Source: a virus. Taken from it: a stretch of DNA of 37,590 bases. The stretch lies in the IMG/VR virus record IMGVR_UViG_3300024323_000013, positions 1-37,590 of that record. One strand, given 5' to 3'. Positions 23,802-31,923 of this stretch are shown here, piece by piece. Numbering within the stretch: the first letter of the stretch is position 1; every line of letters begins with the position of its first letter. The notes under the pieces were generated by a model. The model did no database searches. It was not told where the DNA came from and was given only the letters and a program-made list of their open reading frames with translations. Made by a program: the position numbers and the translations under genes.

Positions 23802-25549
23802 GCCTTGCCACCGCCGAGCACCAGAATCTGGTACTTGGGTTCAGGCTTCTGCTGCGTCGCGAGCGCCGCCTGCCCCATGATGGTCGCCACCACGCCATCA
23901 ATGCGCTTCGATCGATTGCGCGGCTTCTTCGGACGAATGCGACCGGCGTCATCCGTCTTGATCGCGGCGTTCTCCCAGTTCCATCGCAGGACTCGATGCC
24001 CATCGTGGTGAAGCCGCTTGCCTTTGATCAGCGCTTCCACCACCTGCGATGGCTCGGAGATGCACTTGTAGTTCTGCAGCACCTCGATGATTTCCAGGCC
24101 GCCGACGTCGCGCAGCTTGGTAGATATGTCCGTGGCAAAGGCTGGGTCATAGGCGATCGTCCCCTGCTTCAACTTGGGATAACGTGGCACGATCTTGGTC
24201 GTGATGTCCTTGTAAATACGGCTGTAATCGATGATGTCCCCTTCAGTCGGAACGATTAGCCCCTGCTCAGCCCACAGGCCGTACTGGACGCCATCGTCCT
24301 TCTCATGCTGGCGCATCGTGTTCTCTGGAATCCAAAAGAACGGCCGCACGAGCAGTTCGTAATTCAGCTCGATCGTCTTCGTGACGATCTCGCCACTAAT
24401 CTCCTCCGTGACAACCGTGAGTTCGGATGAGTCCTTGAGCATCCGCTTGAAGGTGACGACAAATGCAGCCAGATCCCATTTCTGGGCCAGGTCTAATCCT
24501 GCCGCGCACTCGAGCGTGACGAGCTCGGCATCGTCCAACGGACCTGCACAGGCGTCGTACCATTCGATCGGGATCCAGGCCGTCGCTTGGCTCGTCCAGC
24601 GATTCAGGTGGTATCTGAGAAAGTCGTTGCGCTTCCTCGGCTCGTTCGCGGCTTGCAGCGCAAGCCCTTCGAGTTTGTCCGCTTCGATCGTCACGCCCAG
24701 CCCAGGATTGACGCGGCGCCAGAGTTCAGGGTCGCGCCATTCCTCTTTCGGGCCCGCCTCGAAAATGACAGGTAGGTGCCGCTCGTCCTGAATCGTGCCG
24801 CTCAGCACGCGCTTGGCGTAGTCGTATTCCTCATAGCAGATGGACTCGTCATCGTCTCCGGCTGTGGTGATTTCGAGAATCAACGGCTGGAGGCGCGCAA
24901 TCACGCCTCGAGTCAGAGTTTCGAACAGTTCTCGGTCCGGCTGCGCGTGGAGCTCGTCGATGATGAGACAGTGAATATTTGGGCCATGCTTCGTGGCCGC
25001 CTCAGCCGATAGCACCTGGAAGAATGCAGTCGGATCATCAGCGCGCACAATTGAGTTGCGATAAATGATCAGGCGCTTCCGCAGCTGGGGATGAGCCTCC
25101 ACCATCGCTTTCGCGGCGTTGAACAGAATCCGCGCTTGTTCGCGGTCCGCAGCCGCGACGTACACTTCGGCGCCGGCCTCGTTGTCAGCCAGCAACATGT
25201 AGAGCGCCAGCCCGGCAATCAGTTGCGTTTTTCCGTTCTTCTTGGGCAGTTCGATGTACGCCTTCTGGAACCGCCTGACGCCCCGCGCGTCGACCCACCC
25301 GAAAATCGGGCGCAGGATAAGCTCGATCTGATAGTCCAATGGCTCGAAGGCCCGACCAGCAAACAGCCCCTTGCTGTGGCTGCAGTACTTCGGGAAGAAC
25401 TGGCAAACCCGATCGGCCTTCTTAGTGTCAAAGTGGTACTTGCCGCCACAGTCATCAATGGCGATCGTGACGCCATGCCAGCGTTCATGTGGAGGCGGCC
25501 CGCCACCCCACCAGCCTGTCAACGCTGGCGTCTCAACGGCCAGCGACAC
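23798..25549 (-). CDS. terL: Terminase large subunit, HK97 type
   Basis: A 583-residue packaging ATPase/nuclease. The start is placed at GTG 25549, five nt after GGAGG and inside the last codons of the small subunit; the frame is open upstream only over that gene. Motifs: LDYQIELILRPIFGW, Walker A-like LPKKNGKT (about 101-108), Walker B CLIIDELHA (about 194-202), ILEITTAGDD (coupling region), then a nuclease domain with AAGLDLAQKWDLAAF and IAYDPAFATDIS carrying the metal-binding aspartates. It pumps DNA into the prohead through the portal. The neighbouring HNH gene and HK97-like set point to cos-type packaging. Confidence 0.93.
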   Translation of the reverse strand: MSLAVETPALTGWWGGGPPPHERWHGVTIAIDDCGGKYHFDTKKADRVCQFFPKYCSHSKGLFAGRAFEPLDYQIELILRPIFGWVDARGVRRFQKAYIELPKKNGKTQLIAGLALYMLLADNEAGAEVYVAAADREQARILFNAAKAMVEAHPQLRKRLIIYRNSIVRADDPTAFFQVLSAEAATKHGPNIHCLIIDELHAQPDRELFETLTRGVIARLQPLILEITTAGDDDESICYEEYDYAKRVLSGTIQDERHLPVIFEAGPKEEWRDPELWRRVNPGLGVTIEADKLEGLALQAANEPRKRNDFLRYHLNRWTSQATAWIPIEWYDACAGPLDDAELVTLECAAGLDLAQKWDLAAFVVTFKRMLKDSSELTVVTEEISGEIVTKTIELNYELLVRPFFWIPENTMRQHEKDDGVQYGLWAEQGLIVPTEGDIIDYSRIYKDITTKIVPRYPKLKQGTIAYDPAFATDISTKLRDVGGLEIIEVLQNYKCISEPSQVVEALIKGKRLHHDGHRVLRWNWENAAIKTDDAGRIRPKKPRNRSKRIDGVVATIMGQAALATQQKPEPKYQILVLGGGKA

Positions 25550-25979
25550 CAGATCCTCCGAAGAATGCGTCGTCCGAATCCGCTTCGACCGGCTTATCAA
25601 GCGTCGGCATGGCCCTCCCTGCCGGTACCAGCATGAACTGCAGTTCGAAGGCATTGACCTGTTTCAACAGGCCGCGATGATTCGCCCCGCCCACGCCTGA
25701 GCTCTTCGCCTCATTCCGCTCGAGCACGACGACCTTACAGTAGCGTTCGAAGGCCAGGGCCGAGGCCCGCGTCAGCGTCCTATTCGCAAAGGCGTGCGGC
25801 GCCTGCTTCAGCCAGATCGCCCGCTCATCCATTGCCAGGTCATCTGGCGCGTCAAACTCCTCCACCGGCGACGGTTCATTCGTGGTCGGCGGCGTCACGG
25901 CAGAGGGATGCTGCAACAGCTTGGCTGTTTTCGATTTAGGCTTCCGTCCTGCCCCGATCCGTCGTCCCCCGCGTCCCAT
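25533..25979 (-). CDS. terS: Terminase small subunit, P27-like
   Basis: A 148-residue protein (MGRGGRRIGAGRKPKSKTA) with the basic 'GRGGRR..GRKPK' opening common in the P27-type small terminases. EFDAPDDLAMDERAIWLKQA and LTRASALAFERYCKVVVLER form the helical DNA-binding/oligomerisation core. The C-terminal part reads VNAFELQFMLVPAGRAMPTL. It recognises the packaging site and activates the large subunit. A ribosome site (AAGGAAATC) lies 13 nt upstream of the ATG; the 17-nt overlap with the large subunit suggests coupling. Confidence 0.85.
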   Translation of the reverse strand: MGRGGRRIGAGRKPKSKTAKLLQHPSAVTPPTTNEPSPVEEFDAPDDLAMDERAIWLKQAPHAFANRTLTRASALAFERYCKVVVLERNEAKSSGVGGANHRGLLKQVNAFELQFMLVPAGRAMPTLDKPVEADSDDAFFGGSGVAGR

Positions 25980-26078
25980 AGCCTTTGATTTCCTTAAGAT
26001 TCAAACAAAATCAATCATGAACCCCAGATAGACTTTCAAACGCGATGCACTATTAGGCGGTCAATTTGGAGGTCTGAT
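25980..26078 (-). other. AT-rich gap between HNH and small terminase genes
   Basis: A 99-nt non-coding gap, richer in A+T than its surroundings. On the minus strand TTGAAA is followed 18 nt later by ATTGAT, a poor but possible promoter for the terminase genes, and a TTGACC also occurs. In cos phages the cohesive-end site often lies near HNH and terminase genes, so this gap is a reasonable place to look for it. I see no clear repeat set that would prove a cos site. Confidence 0.3.
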
Positions 26079-26504
26079 TCAGATACTTTGACACCCCCCC
26101 GCCTGTTGCTGACGGACGCTCTTGTCGTGGTGACAGCGTGGACCGCAGAGTAACTGGATACGCGTGGGATCACAGACCGCTCGCATGTCCTGACGTTCGG
26201 CCTCTGTCAACGGCGGCTCGTGGTCGAGGTGGAGCCGGTCTCCGTTGAGTAGCCCTTCCTGCTTACAGAGGCTGTCCTGCGTCTTCGGACCATCAGGTAA
26301 GGCCGCACCGCAGACCGGGACGATGTGGGCGTCGATGAGCAGGTTGATGAAGCGCTGCCTGAAGCGTCGCCACTCAGACCCATAACCACGCTCGGCTGAG
26401 TTCCCACGGCGCTGCTCGACTTTGCGCGCACAGAGCGGACAGCGGCCCGCACGGACGAGTGCGCCACACCCACCAGAACAGCGACGTAAGGCCGCACTAG
26501 GCAT
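26079..26504 (-). CDS. HNH endonuclease
   Basis: A 141-residue protein with an N-terminal zinc site (Cys9, Cys13, Cys22, Cys25 in CSGGC and CPLC) and an HNH core: LHLDHEPPL (about 91-99) supplies the D-H pair, and LLCGPRCHHDKS (about 119-129) the final Cys/His site. HNH proteins encoded next to terminase are part of the packaging machinery in HK97-like cos phages, where they nick DNA with the terminase. The order HNH-TerS-TerL matches that arrangement. The short gap to the zinc-ribbon gene suggests co-transcription. Confidence 0.9.
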   Translation of the reverse strand: MPSAALRRCSGGCGALVRAGRCPLCARKVEQRRGNSAERGYGSEWRRFRQRFINLLIDAHIVPVCGAALPDGPKTQDSLCKQEGLLNGDRLHLDHEPPLTEAERQDMRAVCDPTRIQLLCGPRCHHDKSVRQQQAGGCQSI

Positions 26505-26513
26505 CGTTAATCC

Positions 26514-26801
26514 TTATTTACCAAAGCCTTCCCAAGGGGCAGCGCGCTTTCGTGCCTCACTCTGTATAACTTCCCTAATGTCATGTCTTCGCTGGAGATT
26601 CGATTGCTGTTTCTCCCTAGCCGGTGCGGATTCAGCGCGTCTACGTGCGCGTCTTTGTGCTACGCGCTCTAAGAACTTGGTATTCTTCTTTGCGTTCTTG
26701 CATTTCTTGCAACTTAATTGGCCGGTTTTGTGCCTACTAAATTGCTGTTCGCCACACGATTGACACCTCCATAATTCTGGCGGCCTTTGACTCCACTTCA
26801 C
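26514..26801 (-). CDS. Small basic zinc-ribbon protein
   Basis: A 95-residue protein with WRCQSCGEQQ and LSCKKCKNAK (C-x2-C, spacer, C-x2-C), followed by a long Arg/Lys-rich helix (RVAQRRARRRAESAPAREKQ). The charge pattern fits nucleic-acid binding. The DNA here is visibly less GC-rich than adjacent genes, which may mean later acquisition. It lies between the fibre genes and the HNH gene, and its start overlaps the preceding stop by four nt. It may be a packaging accessory, a transcription factor or a remnant of a mobile nuclease; sequence alone does not decide. Confidence 0.65.
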   Translation of the reverse strand: MKWSQRPPELWRCQSCGEQQFSRHKTGQLSCKKCKNAKKNTKFLERVAQRRARRRAESAPAREKQQSNLQRRHDIREVIQSEARKRAAPWEGFGK

Positions 26802-27232
26802 AACGTCACACTCCGCAAGTTCACGACTTCAATCTCCACTTCGAAGTTCATGTCCCCTGTGGGCCAGACGAAGTGGAACTGCGCACGGTGCCGCTCGATC
26901 TGCCGTCGCTCCGTGACAATGGCGTTGTCAGCCGGATCGAGCAGCCATTCGAAGTTGTACGTGCTGCCGTCTGAGTCGGTCTGGGGATCGCGGTAGATCG
27001 AGACGCCGTTCTCTACCGCCGGGGATCCCGCTCCGAGAATGTCCTGATCGTCTCGATGGTTCAGGATGCCTGTCGATGGTGAGATGTTCGGGTTGTAGGT
27101 GTCCACGTCATACAACGTCAATCGCGCATCCGTCAGGCTGTTCCCAGGCACAACGCTGCCGTCACGGTCCTGGATCGTCCCGATGATGCGGGCGGACGTT
27201 TGTTCAGTAAAGCGGACGCGCGTGAGACTCAT
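26798..27232 (-). CDS. Phage structural-type protein, unknown
   Basis: A 144-residue protein (MSLTRVRFTEQTSARIIGTI) with a beta-sandwich look: ARIIGTIQDRDGSVVPG, DARLTLYDVDTY, then HFVWPTGDMNFEVEIEVVNL. The Asp/Gly-rich turns resemble the carboxypeptidase-regulatory or Ig-like folds used in phage fibres. It follows the repeat-rich fibre gene with TAA directly abutting ATG. Most likely a small virion appendage protein, inferred from its fibre-gene neighbours. Confidence 0.6.
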   Translation of the reverse strand: MSLTRVRFTEQTSARIIGTIQDRDGSVVPGNSLTDARLTLYDVDTYNPNISPSTGILNHRDDQDILGAGSPAVENGVSIYRDPQTDSDGSTYNFEWLLDPADNAIVTERRQIERHRAQFHFVWPTGDMNFEVEIEVVNLRSVTL

Positions 27233-28528
27233 TTAGGTGCCTTTGATGCCAACGAGTTCTGGTTCATCTGCTCTAATCGCGGCTGATCCGTCACGGCCAC
27301 GCACCGAGACGGCAGCCGTCGAAGCGCGCACATTCAGCGATCCTTCCGATCCGCGCACAGTGGTCGATCCAGAGCCACCGCGTGCGCCGGCCAGGACCAG
27401 CGGTTGATCGAACGGCGGATGAAGAACACCGACCGCGATCGTCCCAAGCGTCGATACGCTGCCTAAGCCACTGAGCGGCCTCGTGATCGCAACTCCCGAG
27501 GAACCTTGCCCACTCGCGCCAGATAGCCCCATGAGACTGCGCGAGAGTTGCGACGAGACAGATCCGAGCCCAGCGGTCGCCGCGACGCCCGTGAGCGCCG
27601 CGGTTTTATCGGCTCCAGCGGTGACGGTCCCGATCGCACCCGTCGCGGACACACCCGTGAGCGCTAAAGTGCCACCATGCGCTTGCGTCACGGTCCCGAT
27701 CGCGCCGGTACTACTCAGTCCGGTGAGGGCGATCGTCGTGACCGGTGCCACCGGGCCAACAGCTGATGTGCCTGCAGATCCCGTGATCGATCGCGTCGTC
27801 GAAGGCGTCACCGTGCCGGTGGAACTCGTACAGACAACACCGGACAGAATGGGGCTGACGAGAATCGAGCCGAGGCCGTTTGAACCGGAGACGCCAGTCA
27901 GGGAGACAGTGCCGCCGTGGGTTTCTGTGACGGTACCAAGTCCGGTCGTCCCAGCGACACCCGATAGCGCTGCCGTGACGTCGCCGCCAGCACTGACGCT
28001 GCCTTGCCCGCATGTGCCAACAAGGCCCGCCAACGCGACCGAGAGCGTCGGCGCGATGGTGCCGGGACTACCGGTCGCTGACACACCGGTCGCGGCCGGC
28101 GCGGAAATTATCGCGATCGTCCCGACACTACAGGTGGCCGCTTGGCCGGTCAGGACTTGAGCATGGCTCGCTAGGACACTCCCGACGGACGCCGTGCCGC
28201 TGACGCCGGTCAGCGCAACTGCGGTCGTGGGCGCGATGGTACCAGTCGCACCGGTCGCACTGACGCCGGTCAGCGCAACCGAACCGCCATGTGTTTGACT
28301 GACCGTGCCGACTGAGCCGGTGCTTGACACACCGGAGGCGGCAACCGTGGTGGTAGGAGCGACAGCACCCGCAGAAGCGGTTGAGGAAACGCCCGTGAGC
28401 GCAATCGTGATCGCGAGCGCGACCGTGCCGACCGCGCCAGACGCAGAAACATGCGTCAGGCTGGCAGTTTTGTTCGCACTGCCAGCCTCAAGAAGTTCTG
28501 GATCAAACCACCCGAGAAAACCTGACAT
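27233..28528 (-). CDS. Repeat-rich fibre-like protein
   Basis: A 431-residue protein. It opens MSGFLGWFDPELLEAGSANK, a segment often seen in phage structural genes. About 17 tandem units of 18-23 residues follow with the pattern 'ALTGVSxTGxxGTV' plus a variable Thr/Ser/Ala-rich half. The regular Gly spacing suggests a beta-solenoid or stacked beta-hairpin shaft. The last 60 residues carry a second short repeat (VRGSEGSLNVRA, VSVRGRDGSAAIRA). There is no catalytic motif. It could be a fibre shaft whose length varies by repeat number. It belongs to the appendage cluster upstream of terminase. Confidence 0.75.
   Translation of the reverse strand: MSGFLGWFDPELLEAGSANKTASLTHVSASGAVGTVALAITIALTGVSSTASAGAVAPTTTVAASGVSSTGSVGTVSQTHGGSVALTGVSATGATGTIAPTTAVALTGVSGTASVGSVLASHAQVLTGQAATCSVGTIAIISAPAATGVSATGSPGTIAPTLSVALAGLVGTCGQGSVSAGGDVTAALSGVAGTTGLGTVTETHGGTVSLTGVSGSNGLGSILVSPILSGVVCTSSTGTVTPSTTRSITGSAGTSAVGPVAPVTTIALTGLSSTGAIGTVTQAHGGTLALTGVSATGAIGTVTAGADKTAALTGVAATAGLGSVSSQLSRSLMGLSGASGQGSSGVAITRPLSGLGSVSTLGTIAVGVLHPPFDQPLVLAGARGGSGSTTVRGSEGSLNVRASTAAVSVRGRDGSAAIRADEPELVGIKGT
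27413..28462 (-). repeat. About 17 tandem 18-23-residue coding repeats
   Basis: Units share the core LTGVS-x-T-x3-GTV and alternate between about 20 residues (ending APTTT or similar) and about 22 residues (ending TQTHGG- or AGGD-like). Some adjacent units are nearly identical (LTGVSATGAIGTV and LTGVSATGATGTI), which suggests growth by recombination. Confidence 0.85.
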
Positions 28529-28534
28529 GAGTCG

Positions 28535-29056
28535 TTAGGCGATCCGGATGAGTCCGTTCGTCGCGTCATTGGTGGGCATCGTCAGCGTGAACGTGCCAGC
28601 CGTGACCGTCTGGCTGCCGAATGTGAACACCGCTACTTCGAGTGAACTAGTGGATGCGCTGTTGTAGAGCACCATGCAGTCAAAGGCGCCGCTCGAGGTC
28701 AGCGCCGCCCACGAGAGCGACGCGCTCGGTGTCCAAAAGGCCGTCGTGCCGCTCGTCGTTGGAGCGGTCGCATTCGTGACGGCAATGCCGCCTTGCGTGT
28801 AGTTGCCCGTGCCCGCAAGCTCTCCCGTCGTGTTGTAAACGGTGTCGCTCGCGCCCCGTGACGCGGACACGAGAAACAGCGCGGCCTTGAACGTGTCCTT
28901 CGTCGTCACGGTGCGCGTCCCGTTGGCGCCTTGCGCGCCAAACGCGTGACTCCCGTTCAGCAGCTCCTGCTTGAATGAGGTACACATCGCTTGCACGTTC
29001 GCCCACAGGTAACCATCGGGCGATTGCGTGAAGACTTGCAGTAATCGGCTCAGCAT
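28535..29056 (-). CDS. Fibre/appendage protein, unknown
   Basis: A 173-residue protein (MLSRLLQVFTQSPDGYLWAN) with a helical N-terminus and a beta-rich remainder (KAALFLVSASRGASDTVYN, GGIAVTNATAPTTSGTTAFW, VFTFGSQTVTAGTFTLTMP). The closing strands resemble capping domains of phage tail appendages. AGGAG lies 12 nt before the ATG. It lies between the repeat fibre gene and a small Cys/His gene, in the appendage cluster. No specific family recognised. Confidence 0.6.
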   Translation of the reverse strand: MLSRLLQVFTQSPDGYLWANVQAMCTSFKQELLNGSHAFGAQGANGTRTVTTKDTFKAALFLVSASRGASDTVYNTTGELAGTGNYTQGGIAVTNATAPTTSGTTAFWTPSASLSWAALTSSGAFDCMVLYNSASTSSLEVAVFTFGSQTVTAGTFTLTMPTNDATNGLIRIA

Positions 29057-29076
29057 GGAACTCGTCTCCTAGTCGG

Positions 29077-29310
29077 TTATTGAAGATCCGCGAGCACGGC
29101 GCCTAATCCGTCCGGCCATTTTTTTAACGTGACATGCACGGACCGATGCACATGCTGAGCACACGATTCGCCGTCCAGATGCGGACCTGCGCAGGCCAGC
29201 AGACAGTACTCGGTCCACGTCGTCGTTTCGTTCTCGTTGTCGATCACGCCCTCGCGCTTGACCAACTGGGCATCATCGAGATCGCCGCGCGTCGTCGTGA
29301 TGATCGCCAT
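29077..29310 (-). CDS. Small Cys/His-containing protein in fibre cluster
   Basis: A 77-residue protein (MAIITTTRGDLDDAQLVKRE) containing YCLLACAGPHLDGESCAQHV, a cluster of Cys and His that could bind metal, and ending VHVTLKKWPDGLGAVLADLQ. Similar small proteins follow glycine-rich fibre ends in other phages, but I cannot name a family. A GGAG site lies inside the end of the preceding glycine-rich frame, whose TAG abuts this ATG. Confidence 0.6.
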   Translation of the reverse strand: MAIITTTRGDLDDAQLVKREGVIDNENETTTWTEYCLLACAGPHLDGESCAQHVHRSVHVTLKKWPDGLGAVLADLQ

Positions 29311-29440
29311 CTATGCGTACTCCGTGATCATGATCGCGCCGTCCATCCCGGCTCCGCCCGCCTGTGCCGTCGTCAAGGTCGCCGCGCCGCCGCCGCCGGA
29401 TCCGATCGCTCCGGCCGCCGCGCATGTAGGGCGCGCTCAT
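29311..29440 (-). pseudogene. Glycine-rich fibre C-terminus-like frame lacking an in-frame start
   Basis: ATG 29440 abuts the TAA of the fibre gene and opens MSAPYM, but its own frame then becomes Arg/Asp-rich. The frame shifted by one base reads AAAGAIGSGGGGAATLTTAQ and ends GMDGAIMITEYA before TAG, the typical glycine-rich 'G.G..G.I.I.EY' ending of phage tail fibres. That TAG abuts the next gene's ATG, as real genes here do. A one-base insertion or deletion near TACATGCGCG would join the two parts into a protein of about 45-50 residues. This is a broken gene, a sequencing error or a programmed shift. Confidence 0.45.
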
Positions 29441-30589
29441 TTAGTCGTTGTTCCGCCCCCACACGGTGAGATAGGTGCCAGACGTAAAGGTTTGCGCGGA
29501 CAGCGCCACGGCCGTCAGCGTGTCGTACACGGACAACTGCGCACGTTGGAGCGGGAGGTTCGTGCCGAGGTCGGAGAAAAAACTGACGCCACGAAACAGG
29601 GTCGGAATAGACGCCACGGCTGGCGTGACGTTGCGACCGCTAATTTCGAGGGTCTTCACGCCGCCGGACACCCCGTCGACAAGGATGGTGCCGCCCCGCC
29701 CAATGGCGCTCAACGTCACGGCGAGCGGGCAGCCCGGAATCGCCGTCGCACCGGCGCCGGTGGTCGGCGCCGTGACGCCTTCTGACACCGAAAATGAATT
29801 CGTGAGCCCCGTCGTGGAAATCGACGCGCCGCCCAGGAGGATCCGGCCAACCGGCGTGCCGCCGTTGTAGCCCGCAATCCAGTACTTGATCATCAGTTGC
29901 TGGAAGGTGCCGCTCCAGACCACGGGCCCGACAGTCGTGGTGTTGCCCGTGGCCGTCCCGAGGAACTGCCAACCCTTCCCCGTAGCGTCTTCCATTGTGC
30001 GCGTGACGATGCCTGCGCCGATCGTGTGCGTATGATCAGAGCGGGCCGCAAATGCGTTGGTCCCCGTCGCGGCGGCGGCAGCGATCGCGACGGGCGAAAC
30101 GCCATCGAAGGCCTGCAGCGTCGCATCGCTCCGGATCGCCGTTTGCGCGGCCCCACCCGCGGCCGCAGATCCCAACACGATGGCCGGACTCGCGAACGGC
30201 GGCAGGCTGACGATCTTGAAGTTGCCGTTCGCGTCGTACGCGTGCCAACTCCCGCCATCCCCGCCATCGAGATAGATCAACGCTTCACCAGCCGCCAGCA
30301 CCGCCTGCACGATCGTGACGGCGGTGGTGCCGTCGGTATGCTTCACCGTCACCGTCTGCGACACGCTGGCGTCGATGTTCCGGAAGGAGAGCGTTTTGAC
30401 GTTGCGATGCACGCTGGAGGCGGGGGCCAGGACAACATCCGTGGTGGTCGCCGTGGTGATCGCTGTGTTCTTCCGACCTGGCGTCGTCGTCGATCCGTCG
30501 TAGTCGATGAACGACGCGTGCACATCGACGTCGGCGGCCGTCGCGGTGACGACCTGAACCTTGTCGCTCGTGCTCTCAAGGAGAATCAT
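29441..30589 (-). CDS. Tail fibre-type protein
   Basis: A 382-residue protein (MILLESTSDKVQVVTATAAD). The N-terminal 100 residues are a beta-rich module. Residues about 140-190 contain GSAAAGGAAQTAIRSDATLQ and AFAARSDHTHTIGAG, the 'RsDaTl..fd' and 'A..ADH.H' type motifs found in many tail fibres and tailspikes, where the His pair can bind metal at the shaft. The rest is a beta-rich head (KGWQFLGTATGNTTTVGPVV, GRILLGGASIST), ending TSGTYLTVWGRNND. It is likely a host-contact appendage. It overlaps the preceding gene by four nt. Confidence 0.7.
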   Translation of the reverse strand: MILLESTSDKVQVVTATAADVDVHASFIDYDGSTTTPGRKNTAITTATTTDVVLAPASSVHRNVKTLSFRNIDASVSQTVTVKHTDGTTAVTIVQAVLAAGEALIYLDGGDGGSWHAYDANGNFKIVSLPPFASPAIVLGSAAAGGAAQTAIRSDATLQAFDGVSPVAIAAAAATGTNAFAARSDHTHTIGAGIVTRTMEDATGKGWQFLGTATGNTTTVGPVVWSGTFQQLMIKYWIAGYNGGTPVGRILLGGASISTTGLTNSFSVSEGVTAPTTGAGATAIPGCPLAVTLSAIGRGGTILVDGVSGGVKTLEISGRNVTPAVASIPTLFRGVSFFSDLGTNLPLQRAQLSVYDTLTAVALSAQTFTSGTYLTVWGRNND

Positions 30590-31923
30590 CGGGCGACTCC
30601 TGGATCGAACCAGGCTTCAGGGCGCAGGTCGGGATCGAAGAGGCCGATCTGCGGCAAGCTCCTCAGGAATGTGAGCGCCTGCGAGAACTCCACCCACGGA
30701 TTGAAGAAAGTCAGCGTGGTATTGTCTTCCGGCAGGTCGGATCCGCTCCCATCTCCCGCCGTGGGGGATCGGTTGAAGGTCGAGTCGGTATCGGCGACGC
30801 GCCCACCAATCTCAATCACTAGCAGGTCGCCGGCTGCCGCCGTGCGGCTCGTCAGTGCGATAGCCGGATTGTCACTGGAGTCAAGCAGTTGGCGATTGGT
30901 GTTGTTCACCGACGGCCACACGGGCGGCGTGGAGCCAGATACGGAGGCGGCAGGCGTCGGTCCCACGAGGTGCTTCACGGTGCCGTAGTCGGCTCCGGTA
31001 CTGTCGACGAGGCGAATCGCCACCGCCAGCGTGGTCACCTGCCCGGCGTGATCGAGCGTCACCATCTGACCCTTGACCGTCCCGCTGATGGTTTGTGCAG
31101 CGAGTGGAACACTCACGAACTGTGCCCCGAGAGAAAAATTTGGGTTAGAACCTGATCCTTTGAACGCAACAGCCGCAGAGATCGTGCCTTGCTTCACGGA
31201 GCTGGTCATAAGCCGAACCGCAGCGGTCACATCCCACCCGGATCCAAAGATTGGCGATACCGTCGGTGAACCCGTTGAGGGCAGATAGAAGCGCGTCCCT
31301 GACGCGCCACTAGATGGGGCAATGGAGACGATTAATCCGTTGATCGCTCCGGCTGATGACTGCGTGACCTGCAGGCTCTGGCTGCCGGTACCGACGGTCC
31401 CGTTTGAATCACCAAAGAGTTGCGTGGATGCATCATCAACGCGATCGGTCGTGCCGGTTCCGGCTATGGCTGGACCTGGTGCCGCTCTCAGATACGCCGC
31501 CAGCCAACAACCGGACGCCACGACCGTCGTGGAGACCGTCAGACTGCTAGCGGAGGCATTGCTATTCGTATTCGAGGAATCAGGTAATCCGCTCTGTAGG
31601 ACGCCGGTATATGAGCTAGAGAGCGCCGCGATTAAGACACTGCCAGAGGCACTGACAAGGACCGTATTTGCACCTGTCGCTGGGGCGAGCAATCCAAAGA
31701 GATATTCATAGCGCGGAAACCCAGCGCCGTCACTCGGAGCGGTGATGAGTTTCGTCATCGCCACGCCGTTATAGGTCACGCCGCTAATCGCGTCCGTCGC
31801 CACGTCAGAAATAATTCCGACGAGCAACAGCCGATCGACGCCAGTGCAGGTATGCGACCACGAGAGCGACGTGCCGGGATTAACGATCCCGCCATTCGTC
31901 GCCGCATCAAAAGCGATGGCCAT
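30586..31923 (-). CDS. Beta-rich appendage protein with FDPD-type C-terminus
   Basis: A 445-residue protein. The first 200 residues resemble a jelly-roll module often seen in environmental phage fibres (NPGTSLSWSHTCTGVDRLLL, GVTYNGVAMTKL, ASGSVLIAALSSSYTGV). The middle is another beta-domain (SGWDVTAAVRLMTSSVKQGT). The C-terminus reads FLRSLPQIGLFDPDLRPEAW, close to the FDPEL segment at the start of the protein at 28528. The shared motif suggests the two genes exchange modules. Four-nt and one-nt overlaps with its neighbours. Confidence 0.65.
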   Translation of the reverse strand: MAIAFDAATNGGIVNPGTSLSWSHTCTGVDRLLLVGIISDVATDAISGVTYNGVAMTKLITAPSDGAGFPRYEYLFGLLAPATGANTVLVSASGSVLIAALSSSYTGVLQSGLPDSSNTNSNASASSLTVSTTVVASGCWLAAYLRAAPGPAIAGTGTTDRVDDASTQLFGDSNGTVGTGSQSLQVTQSSAGAINGLIVSIAPSSGASGTRFYLPSTGSPTVSPIFGSGWDVTAAVRLMTSSVKQGTISAAVAFKGSGSNPNFSLGAQFVSVPLAAQTISGTVKGQMVTLDHAGQVTTLAVAIRLVDSTGADYGTVKHLVGPTPAASVSGSTPPVWPSVNNTNRQLLDSSDNPAIALTSRTAAAGDLLVIEIGGRVADTDSTFNRSPTAGDGSGSDLPEDNTTLTFFNPWVEFSQALTFLRSLPQIGLFDPDLRPEAWFDPGVAR

